NCBI GenBank assembly: GCA_017458865.1 | Contig: JAFSZW010000123.1 | Location: forward strand, 1-10,499 | DNA from: Clostridia bacterium | GTDB taxonomy: Bacteria > Bacillota > Clostridia > Christensenellales > Aristaeellaceae | DNA: 10,499 nt | Reading direction: 5' to 3' | Part shown: positions 1 to 4,870 of the stretch, piece by piece | How the letters are laid out: each line of letters opens with the position of its first letter | Numbering within the stretch: position 1 is the stretch's first letter | Notes under the pieces: model-generated | What the model was told of the DNA's origin: nothing | The model's database searches: none | The model's input: the letters and a program-made list of their open reading frames with translations, nothing else | Program-made: the position numbers and the translations under genes

Positions 1-321
1 AAAATTGGAAACGAAGGCAAAAAGCGCGCAGACCAGGATAAATACGGACAAAGACTGGTAAACAGGCGTTTTCAGTGTCCGGTGATAAAAGAACAGAAAC
101 AGCAGAAGGGCCGGCGCTACGATCACATTGTGTCCGAGGAACAGCGCCTCATCCACCAGCGCCATGACCGGAACCAGAATCCCCAGAAAAACGCCGGTTT
201 TCAGAATCGTCCTGCGACAGCCGGAGCGCAGCTGGTTTTTCATGGGCAGATAGCATATGAAGACTGCAGGGAAAAATATCAGATAAGACACCAGTTCTGT
301 CCAGAATGCAGGTGCATGCAT
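1..321 (-). CDS. N-terminal part of a multi-TM protein, probable GHKL/LytS-like sensor histidine kinase (partial, runs off the window)
   Basis: An open frame of 107 codons runs from an ATG at 321 to the window edge with no stop. A GGAGG-rich Shine-Dalgarno sequence lies about 6 nt upstream, which supports this start. The visible residues are strongly hydrophobic, with about four membrane segments near residues 5-24, 41-59, 65-80 and 88-106, separated by short basic loops (a KNQLRSGCRRT-like loop after the first segment). No soluble domain is visible. The gene lies 122 nt downstream of the LytTR response regulator on the same strand. In Clostridia such regulators are commonly paired with GHKL-ATPase sensor kinases whose N-termini look like this, so I infer that it senses a signal at the membrane and phosphorylates that regulator. 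The kinase domain itself lies outside the window, so the assignment rests on context and topology; it could be another membrane protein. Confidence 0.6.
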   Translation of the reverse strand, partial: MHAPAFWTELVSYLIFFPAVFICYLPMKNQLRSGCRRTILKTGVFLGILVPVMALVDEALFLGHNVIVAPALLLFLFFYHRTLKTPVYQSLSVFILVCALFAFVSNF

Positions 322-443
322 GGGTATCCCTCCTCCCCTCTGATATGCAGATTATCCACAAAAGCCAGAAATGCCGGCACTTTCAAAACAAGCCTGAGTT
401 GGCCGGCACCACACGGCGCGGTGCTAATGGATGGATGTGCGTT

Positions 444-1208
444 TCAGTCGTTCCCACGGGCATCCCTGTGTCCTTTCAGAATGTCGGCACGCATGCTGTC
501 CATCAGATAGTTGTCCCAGATCTGCTCCAGTTTCTTTCGATTTCTCGAGCTGATCGGAACGGAGGCGCCGGTCGTCAGATTACAGACATGGTCGTCAAAC
601 TCACGAATGAATGCCATATTGACAAGCACGCCGCGGCGAAGCAGCAGAAAACGTTTGTCTTTCAGGAGAAGGGCACTGGCCTCAGCAAAGGTCATTCTCG
701 TCACCAGCTTCTCGCCGGAACGGCCTGTCACCTCCAGGTAATTATGTGCGTCTGTTCCCACCATAACCAGATCGTCATAGATCAGAGTGCACTCTGTCTT
801 CTGACTGGAAAAGGAAAAACGCGGAACTTCCGGAATCGTAATCCGGCCGAGAATATCGTCCATGACGAGAAAGAGGTTATCTCTTGAAACAGGTTTCAGG
901 ATGTACTCAAACGCATGAACGCGCCATGCGTCCGGCATGTGCTCCTCAGAGGTTGTGAGGAAGACAATCAGTGCATCCCTGTCCACATCCCGGATTTTCC
1001 TGGCAGCCTCAACACCGTTCATCCCATCCATGTAAATATCGAGAAAGATGGCAGAATAGCGAAGCGGCCGGTATTCTCTGAGCAGCTCCTCAGCACCGGA
1101 AAACGTGGATACCTCAAGGGGGATATGGCTGGCGGCTGCATAATCACAGAGGATTTCCTGAATCCTGCGTCTGTCCTCGAGACTGTCATCCGTAATGGCG
1201 ATATTCAT
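444..1208 (-). CDS. LytTR-family (AgrA/LytR-like) response regulator
   Basis: This 254-aa protein has the size and two-domain layout of AgrA/LytR-type regulators. Residues 1-120 form a receiver: acidic pair D7-D8, phospho-acceptor D57 in FLDIYMDGMNG, T85/T86 ending the fourth strand (VFLTTSE), and the conserved K105-P106 in YILKP. Residues about 135-240 match a LytTR DNA-binding domain, with hallmarks such as the HNYLEV strand, the LLLRRGVLVNM segment and ISSRNRKKLEQI near the end. I chose the ATG at 1208 (MNIAITDD) because the receiver starts there and an AGGAAGGG ribosome binding site lies just upstream; a 22-residue extension in frame has no receiver homology. All phosphorylation residues are present, so it should be an active phospho-switch, probably driven by the membrane protein encoded downstream. 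It is divergent from a degenerate receiver gene, with direct repeats between them that it may bind. Confidence 0.93.
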   Translation of the reverse strand: MNIAITDDSLEDRRRIQEILCDYAAASHIPLEVSTFSGAEELLREYRPLRYSAIFLDIYMDGMNGVEAARKIRDVDRDALIVFLTTSEEHMPDAWRVHAFEYILKPVSRDNLFLVMDDILGRITIPEVPRFSFSSQKTECTLIYDDLVMVGTDAHNYLEVTGRSGEKLVTRMTFAEASALLLKDKRFLLLRRGVLVNMAFIREFDDHVCNLTTGASVPISSRNRKKLEQIWDNYLMDSMRADILKGHRDARGND

Positions 1209-1245
1209 CCGCTGCCCTTCCTTCTGTGTATATTTTTTCAGTATA

Positions 1246-1274
1246 AGCATACCACAAAACCCTGATGCCGTCAT
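1246..1274 (-). promoter_or_regulatory. Putative extended -10 promoter for the response regulator operon
   Basis: Reading on the minus strand, TGG-TATGCT forms an extended -10 (TATGCT at 1251-1246). The -35 position 17 bp upstream (1274-1269) reads ATGACG, a poor match. A weak -35 with an extended -10, and with paired direct repeats abutting it upstream at 1275-1308, is the arrangement expected of an activator-dependent promoter. Transcription would start around 1239, giving a leader of about 30 nt. Confidence 0.45.
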
Positions 1275-1308
1275 GTCAATTTGGCACAGTTCCCGTCAAT
1301 TCGGCACA
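1275..1308. repeat. Pair of 14-bp direct repeats between divergent promoters, probable LytTR-type operator
   Basis: GTCAATTTGGCACA at 1275-1288 and GTCAATTCGGCACA at 1295-1308 differ at one base. Their starts are 20 bp apart, about two helical turns. LytTR regulators typically bind two direct repeats spaced by about two turns, so both motifs would face the same side of the DNA. The pair lies directly upstream of the weak -35 of the response regulator promoter on one side and of the -35 (1315) of the divergent gene on the other. A looser third copy, GGCAATTCTGCAGA (11 of 14 matching), occurs at 1357-1370. The motif does not obviously match published LytTR consensus sites, so the binding protein is inferred. 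Confidence 0.6.
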
Positions 1309-1314
1309 AAAAGA

Positions 1315-1343
1315 TTGAAATGTGTCTCCCCGATTACTACAAT
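1315..1343 (+). promoter_or_regulatory. Sigma-70/SigA promoter of the stand-alone receiver gene
   Basis: TTGAAA (1315-1320) and TACAAT (1338-1343) are separated by exactly 17 bp, a near-consensus SigA promoter. Transcription would start near 1350, leaving a leader of about 48 nt before the ATG at 1398. The upstream direct repeats end 6 bp before the -35 box. Confidence 0.75.
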
Positions 1344-1397
1344 CAGCGCGATACAGGGCAATTCTGCAGAACGATCTGACGGGAGGCATTGGATTGG

Positions 1398-1736
1398 ATG
1401 AAAGCTGTCATCTACACGAAGGATGATCAGGAATACACCTTCATGTCCAAAGTCCTGCAGGAAGAAGTGGAATCCCTGGAAATTGCCCGGGATCCCCTCG
1501 ACGGCTACGCGCACTTTGAGACCCCCTATGACATTGTGATCGTGGCCCTGGAGGGGGCAAAAGGAATGAATACGGTTCTGGAATGGTCCGACAGGTATCC
1601 CGAATCCCGCATCATCTGGCTGACCAGTGATCCTGACTTTATCCGGATTGCGTTCAGGAGACGTCTTCGCGGTTTCCTGATCCGTCCCTACGATGAAAGC
1701 AGGTTCAGAGAAGCAGTCAGAAACAGCCTCAGATAG
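1398..1736 (+). CDS. Stand-alone degenerate receiver domain (pseudo-response regulator)
   Basis: This 112-aa protein has the length and strand/helix rhythm of a single CheY-like receiver and nothing else: no DNA-binding or enzymatic domain follows. Strand 1 keeps an acidic pair (D9-D10), and the fourth strand ends RIIWLTSD with the conserved Thr/Ser. In the third strand, YDIVIVALEG, the phospho-acceptor position is Ala50 instead of Asp, and the conserved Lys is Arg96 (GFLIRPYDE). It therefore cannot be phosphorylated in the normal way and probably acts by protein-protein contact. The LTS...RRLRGFLIRPYDESRF stretch resembles receivers of LytTR regulators. I chose the ATG at 1398, which lies 11 nt after GGAGG (1382-1386); an in-frame TTG at 1389 is only 2 nt from it. 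It is divergent from the LytTR regulator and may be co-transcribed with the secreted protein 140 nt downstream. A role as modulator of that two-component system is inference. Confidence 0.75.
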   Translation: MKAVIYTKDDQEYTFMSKVLQEEVESLEIARDPLDGYAHFETPYDIVIVALEGAKGMNTVLEWSDRYPESRIIWLTSDPDFIRIAFRRRLRGFLIRPYDESRFREAVRNSLR

Positions 1737-1876
1737 TCTGCCTGCGATTCCGTACTGCTCGAATTCGGAGACTGTACCATCCAATATCTGACTTCAGACC
1801 TGTAAACAGATTCCGGAAAAAACGGGAATGAAGGCCCGGAAAACAATAAACCAAATTAAACAAGGAGGAACCTAAA

Positions 1877-2416
1877 ATGAACAAGTTACTTACCATCCTG
1901 ATGACCCTCGTGTTGCTCTGCACGCTTTCCTGTCTTGGAACAGCTGAGGAGACGACAACCTTTACCTGGGATGAAGTCGCAAATGAAGTCGACAACATTG
2001 ATCCGGACGCAAAGATCGTCCAGATTGCCGACTGGAATCTCTGCATGTGGCTGCCCAGCGCATTCAGCGAGGACGAACTGACCCAGGAAGACATTGATTA
2101 CGGCTATATTTCCCGCCTGATCGATGCACAGCAGACCTCCATGGTCGCAATCACGATTGACGAAAGCCTGCAGGCTTCCCTTGATGACTGGCTGAAGGCG
2201 TTTGTCGACTCGGGCTATACCGATGCGGAAATCGTCGTGATTAACGGTATCCAGGCTTTGATGTACACCGATTCGGAAAATGACACCATCAACGTCATGT
2301 ATCTGCTGGTCGATTCTGACCAGGTGCTCCTCTTCTCTTTCTACCCGTATTCCGATGAGAACTTCAAGACCATAATCTACTGCATGGTCAGCTCGCTTCA
2401 GGAACTGCCACAGTAA
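1877..2416 (+). CDS. Small secreted protein of unknown function
   Basis: A consensus AAGGAGG (1862-1868 region) precedes the ATG by about 8 nt. The 179-aa product starts with a typical signal peptide: MNK, a hydrophobic core LLTILMTLVLLCTLSCLG, then TAEE, with a plausible signal peptidase I site after TA (about residue 23). A Cys at residue 19 is not in a good lipobox, so a lipoprotein is less likely. The mature part of about 155 residues is acidic (rich in Asp/Glu), has no further membrane segments, and shows alternating strands and helices. The pattern WNLCMWLPSAF ... SMVAITIDES ... DWLKAFVDSGY ... INGIQALMYTD ... LFSFYPYSDENF is loosely reminiscent of the PsbP/DcrB-like fold of small secreted proteins, but I do not recognise a family. 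It follows the degenerate receiver gene and has no obvious promoter of its own in the 140-nt gap. It may be an output or ligand-binding part of the adjacent sensing module (inference). Confidence 0.8.
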   Translation: MNKLLTILMTLVLLCTLSCLGTAEETTTFTWDEVANEVDNIDPDAKIVQIADWNLCMWLPSAFSEDELTQEDIDYGYISRLIDAQQTSMVAITIDESLQASLDDWLKAFVDSGYTDAEIVVINGIQALMYTDSENDTINVMYLLVDSDQVLLFSFYPYSDENFKTIIYCMVSSLQELPQ

Positions 2417-2735
2417 TTGAGGAACCACCGCGCTGCGACAGATCCCCCTGGCTTAAGCAGGAACTGCCGTAACGAAAATCCATCAAGGGCAGGACAAACA
2501 ACGCACCGGTTCCGAGATGAAATACCGGCGGTAGGCTGACGTTTCGCGCGCTTTACAGCCATGTCTGACCTGCAAAGTTCGCTAACTTTTGGGATGCTTG
2601 CAATCCCGTCAGAAGAAAGACCAGCCATCCGGCATATGCTGGATGGCTGGTCTTTTATGTTGAATGCATTCCGTGACAAAATGCATCTGGTTTTTTCCCC
2701 GTATCTTACGGACGTTTCGACCATCGCGATAAGGA
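2417..2735. other. Gene-free stretch with small hairpins
   Basis: No convincing gene is seen on either strand. An 11-bp direct repeat CAGGAACTGCC occurs at 2399-2409 (inside the end of the secreted-protein gene) and 2458-2468; in both places it is followed within a few bases by TAA, as if the 3' end of the gene had been partly duplicated. Two small tandem hairpins follow: AAAGTT-CGCT-AACTTT (2574-2589) and GGGAT-GCTTGC-ATCCC, with an A at the loop edge (2591-2606), directly before a strong terminator. Confidence 0.5.
2616..2656 (+). terminator. Strong intrinsic terminator (bidirectional)
   Basis: AAAGACCAGCCATCC (2616-2630) and GGATGGCTGGTCTTT (2641-2655) form a perfect 15-bp stem. The 10-nt centre contains GCATATGC, which can extend the stem further. 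The right arm runs into TCTTTT, and on the other strand the arm ends in TTTCTTCT, so it can act both ways. It lies 200 nt downstream of the secreted-protein stop and is the first clear terminator for that transcript. Confidence 0.85.
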
Positions 2736-2819
2736 TTACTTGGGAGACTTCGGTCTAAGTTCAGACAATAGGGCATCTGCCTTTTTCTTCAGTTCCTCAT
2801 CCACACGGATCGTTACATT
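2736..2819 (-). pseudogene. Remnant of a RelB/DinJ-type antitoxin gene (N-terminal fragment)
   Basis: On the minus strand, a 27-codon frame reads NVTIRVDEELKKKADALLSEL and then RPKSPK and a stop. The first 21 residues are very close to the start of RelB/DinJ family antitoxins (ribbon-helix-helix proteins, typically M-A-N-V-T-I-R-V-D-E-E-L-K). The codon positions usually holding Met-Ala read TTG-ATA, and no ribosome binding site is well placed. The rest of the ribbon-helix-helix domain (usual length about 80-100 aa) is missing in this frame. In another frame, about 20 codons after the EL pair, SVRYG resembles the SIRYGG segment common near the end of this domain, which would fit a frameshift, but this is weak. 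No RelE/YafQ toxin ORF is visible downstream. The fragment lies just past the terminator of the XRE regulator gene. It is most likely a decayed toxin-antitoxin locus. Confidence 0.55.
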
Positions 2820-2823
2820 TATC

Positions 2824-2867
2824 AAAAACTCCACCGGGACGAAATCGGTATTATCGTCCCGGTGGAG
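2824..2867 (-). terminator. Intrinsic terminator of the XRE regulator gene
   Basis: On the minus strand, the arms CTCCACCGGGACGA and TCGTCCCGGTGGAG (2867-2854 and 2842-2829) form a perfect 14-bp GC-rich stem with an 11-nt loop, followed by TTTTT (2828-2824). It starts 5 bp after the stop codon of the XRE gene. Confidence 0.9.
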
Positions 2868-2872
2868 GATTA

Positions 2873-3136
2873 TTATGCACTCACTGTGTCCGGCATCTGA
2901 AACTGGGGCTGATATACCAGGATATCATCCACCGTGATGTTGAACACCGCTGCCAGAACAACCAGATTGTCTATCGTTGGCATTGCAGTTCCACGCTGCC
3001 ACTTGTAGATCGCCTGAGGCGTCGAGAACCCGAAGATGTTCTGCAGATCCTTGACCGACAGTCCGGCCTCACGTCTCAGCCGGACAATATTTACACCCGT
3101 TGCCGCCATGTCAATGACGGGCCAAACCGCAATCAT
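2873..3136 (-). CDS. Small XRE-family helix-turn-helix regulator
   Basis: This 87-aa protein is essentially a single HTH_3/XRE domain. Residues 15-71 (NIVRLRREAGLSVKDLQNIFGFSTPQ ... IYKWQRGTAMPTIDNLVVLAAVFNITVDDIL) show the full five-helix pattern: helix 2 near SVKDLQNIFG, recognition helix near STPQAIYKWQRG, and the family's typical P-T-I-D-N-L-V-V-L. The short tail to residue 87 is hydrophilic. I chose the ATG at 3136 (MIAVWPVID), 10 nt after AGGAG; a longer frame starting at 3163 lacks a good site and would begin inside the upstream inverted repeat. It is a DNA-binding regulator whose targets are unknown. Close relatives with the PVIDM-TG-N-I-R-L-R start are widespread in Clostridia (recollection). 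It lies 47 nt downstream of rtcB on the same strand and could be co-transcribed with it. Confidence 0.88.
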   Translation of the reverse strand: MIAVWPVIDMAATGVNIVRLRREAGLSVKDLQNIFGFSTPQAIYKWQRGTAMPTIDNLVVLAAVFNITVDDILVYQPQFQMPDTVSA

Positions 3137-3150
3137 TTCATTTACGCTCC

Positions 3151-3175
3151 TGTTCCGGCACAACCGGCCGGAACA
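3151..3175. repeat. Inverted repeat just upstream of the XRE gene
   Basis: TGTTCCGG (3151-3158) and CCGGAACA (3168-3175) form a perfect 8-bp inverted repeat with a 9-nt centre. It fills the gap between the rtcB stop and the ribosome binding site of the XRE gene, ending 1 base before the AGGAG. There is no T-tract, so it is not a standard terminator. It could be an operator for the XRE protein, an mRNA hairpin tuning its translation, or a stabilising 3' end for the rtcB message. Confidence 0.55.
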
Positions 3176-3183
3176 GAACCGGC

Positions 3184-4383
3184 TCAGCTGGCCTTAAAAT
3201 TGTAAATTGGTTTCAGTACTTCTATCACGTCAACGCTTTCCGTTACGACATCCAGGATGTCCGAAAGCGACTTGTATGCCATCGGCGCCTCATCAAGCGT
3301 CCCACTGCTGACAGACGTCGTATATATGCCGGCCATCGCCTGGCGGTACTCCTCAAGACTGAGCTGTTCCCTAGCCGCCGTGCGGGACATCAGTCTGCCG
3401 GCACCATGCGGTGCTGACCAGTTCCACTCCGGATTTCCCCTGCCGACTGCCAGAATGCTGCCGTCTCGCATGTTAATCGGAATCAGGACCTTTTCGCCCA
3501 TGTGTGCCGCTATGGCACCCTTGCGCAGAACCATCTCGTCCGTGTCTATATAGTTATGCACGGTATGGAACGCTTCTTTTGCCGAGATGCCGGCACGGTC
3601 CAGCAGTATTTCCGCCATGAGTTCACGATTGCGCCATGCGAAATGCTGGCAGATCCTGACATCATGCAGATAGTCCTCCAGATACTGACCGGATAGGAAG
3701 CTGAGGCCCTCCATGCCGGTTGGCTCTGTTTCAGATAGGCGCATCTCGTTCAGCGCAGATTCAATCTCCGCCTGTCTGCCGGCCGCTTTATACGACTCAA
3801 TCAGCGCATTTCTCCGGACAGCATATTCCTCTTTCCCATTAGCAAGGTCAATGGCCAGCCGTTGGTAATACTCAGCCACCTGCTTGCCCAGATTCCGGGA
3901 CCCGGAATGAATCACCAGATACTTGGTCCCGTTCTCCGCGGCGTCAATCTCAATAAAGTGGTTCCCGCCGCCAAGTGTCCCAAGGCTGCGTTCCAGCCGC
4001 CCCGGATGTGTGAGCTTTGGGAAGCACCGAAGGTCGGTCAGATCAAAGTGTTCGCGGCAGTTATCCCATACATCCTGACTGGATGGGATGTAGTGCGCCG
4101 CCTCATCGACACTCTCAAGATCCGGCAGCTCCTGGCCGATGTCAATCGTGTACATGCCGCAACCGATATCCACACCGACCAAATTTGGCACCACTCTGTC
4201 CCGGATGGTCATGGTTGTCCCTATGGTGCATCCCTTGCCTGAGTGGACATCCGGCATAATCCTGATCCGGCTTCCCTCGGCGCATGGGCTGTCGCACAAA
4301 GCGCGGATCTGTTCGATGGCCTTATCCTCAACCACCGTTGCATAGCAGACAGCAGTCGCCATCTTTCCCTTTATTTCAAACAT
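3184..4383 (-). CDS. rtcB: RtcB-family RNA ligase (3'-phosphate/5'-OH ligase), short form
   Basis: RtcB joins RNA 2',3'-cyclic-phosphate or 3'-phosphate ends to 5'-OH ends using GTP and Mn2+, acting in RNA repair or tRNA healing in the cytoplasm. The 399-aa protein has the family signatures in order: DVHSGKGCTIG (45-55), the metal site GVDIGCGM with D72 and C75, GTLGGGNHFIE with H142, VIHSGSRNLGK with H159, TVHNYID with H276, and RKGAIAAHMGEKVLIPINM (287-305). The guanylylation motif is GRGNPEWNWSAPHGAGR with H326 as the expected GMP-bearing His. All expected metal ligands and the nucleophile are present, so it should be active. The ATG at 4383 gives the usual MFEIKGK start and sits 8 nt after GGGAG; the frame upstream to 4617 is a leader with no RtcB similarity. 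The length is that of the shorter bacterial group. No archease or RtcA neighbour is visible; an XRE regulator follows. Confidence 0.95.
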   Translation of the reverse strand: MFEIKGKMATAVCYATVVEDKAIEQIRALCDSPCAEGSRIRIMPDVHSGKGCTIGTTMTIRDRVVPNLVGVDIGCGMYTIDIGQELPDLESVDEAAHYIPSSQDVWDNCREHFDLTDLRCFPKLTHPGRLERSLGTLGGGNHFIEIDAAENGTKYLVIHSGSRNLGKQVAEYYQRLAIDLANGKEEYAVRRNALIESYKAAGRQAEIESALNEMRLSETEPTGMEGLSFLSGQYLEDYLHDVRICQHFAWRNRELMAEILLDRAGISAKEAFHTVHNYIDTDEMVLRKGAIAAHMGEKVLIPINMRDGSILAVGRGNPEWNWSAPHGAGRLMSRTAAREQLSLEEYRQAMAGIYTTSVSSGTLDEAPMAYKSLSDILDVVTESVDVIEVLKPIYNFKAS

Positions 4384-4488
4384 CGTATCATCTCCCTGCG
4401 GGCCCAGCATGGGTGTCTGCTGTCCCGAAGTCCTCCGGTCCATCCGGCTCCGCGGCACTGGCGTGCCCGGAAACCGCCGCCGAAATAT

Positions 4489-4524
4489 AAAAAGACCGCC
4501 TGCCTCATACAAGACAAGCGGTCT
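4489..4524 (-). terminator. Intrinsic terminator upstream of rtcB
   Basis: On the minus strand, AGACCGCTTGTC (4524-4513) pairs with GGCAGGCGGTCT (4504-4493) as a 12-bp stem with two G-U pairs and an 8-nt loop, followed by TTTTTATATTT. It lies about 105 nt before the rtcB start codon, in the same direction. It either ends a short transcript or works as an attenuator. Confidence 0.8.
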
Positions 4525-4544
4525 GAGTGCACATAAAAAACTGC

Positions 4545-4676
4545 CTACCTGGGCCGATGTATGCAAACAGAGATTGCCTGATATGGGCGTGGAAAGAAAC
4601 CATGTGGCCTGCCACACAGCAATAGATCCTGATATTCGGTTCTGGATATCATACTCGGTCGCATCTCGAACATCAT
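4545..4676 (-). CDS. Possible 43-aa leader peptide or small protein
   Basis: The frame starts at an ATG-ATG pair (4676) with AAAGGA 7 nt upstream, which is a good ribosome binding site. It encodes MMFEMRPSMISRTEYQDLLL and then a Cys/Arg/Pro-containing tail ending at a TAG at 4545-4547. The stop is about 20 nt before the terminator stem, a placement seen for leader peptides. There is no run of repeated codons that would identify an amino-acid attenuator. The MFEM start resembles the MFEI start of RtcB, but nothing beyond it matches. The codon content is not clearly coding, so this may be only an open stretch in a leader RNA. Confidence 0.3.
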   Translation of the reverse strand: MMFEMRPSMISRTEYQDLLLCGRPHGFFPRPYQAISVCIHRPR

Positions 4677-4822
4677 AATCTTATCCTTTCCGGGCCCACA
4701 GCCCTGTTTTTATCATAAGTCTGAGCGTCTAATGATGATGGCTTCCTGCAGATCGCACAGCCGCCATCTCTCCGATGTGTTCCTGCCGACACCGCATCAG
4801 AGGCCTCTCATCTCACGTCTTC

Positions 4823-4851
4823 ACTATATCACAGTCACAGCAGTCTGTAAA
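4823..4851 (-). promoter_or_regulatory. Promoter of the rtcB leader
   Basis: On the minus strand, TTTACA (4851-4846) and TATAGT (4828-4823) are 17 bp apart, and TGA precedes TATAGT, giving an extended -10. Start of transcription is expected near 4816. It lies directly after the SGNH hydrolase stop codon; an inverted repeat CTGTAAAT/ATTTACAG (4845-4852 and 4869-4876) covers the -35 and that stop codon. Confidence 0.7.
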
Positions 4852-4870
4852 TAAACCTGTGGTATAAAAT

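Larger units (their letters stand above)
4384..4822 (-). other. Long structured 5' region of rtcB
   Basis: The region between the rtcB start codon and the promoter at 4823-4851 holds, in transcription order: a 130-nt segment with several small stem candidates (for example AGAGGCCTCT near 4808-4799, CATC-GGAGA-GATG, and ATCAT...ATGAT around 4738-4710), a 43-codon ORF, an intrinsic terminator, and about 105 GC-rich nt leading to the rtcB ribosome binding site. I see no second promoter between the terminator and rtcB. I do not recognise a known riboswitch, T-box or Y-RNA-like structure. Confidence 0.45.

Noticed and set aside
306..887. 193-codon open frame on the plus strand
   Set aside because: Antisense to the LytTR regulator, which has clear domain evidence.
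1795..1840. Hairpin ATTCC-GGAAT region as a terminator after the degenerate receiver gene
   Set aside because: The stem is only about 5 bp with no T-tract, so it does not separate this gene from the secreted-protein gene.
2398..2724. 108-codon open frame on the minus strand
   Set aside because: It reads through the strong terminator hairpin, has no ribosome binding site or domain, and overlaps the end of the secreted-protein gene. A short SVRYG stretch may be antitoxin debris.
4384..4617. N-terminal extension of RtcB by 78 residues
   Set aside because: The extension spans the terminator and GC-rich leader, has no similarity to RtcB, and the ATG at 4383 has a good ribosome binding site and the usual family start.
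4640..4680. tRNA-like T-loop (GTTCGAGAT) in the rtcB leader, possible Y-RNA-like or tRNA structure
   Set aside because: The flanking bases do not form a T-stem, and no acceptor or anticodon arms can be built around it.
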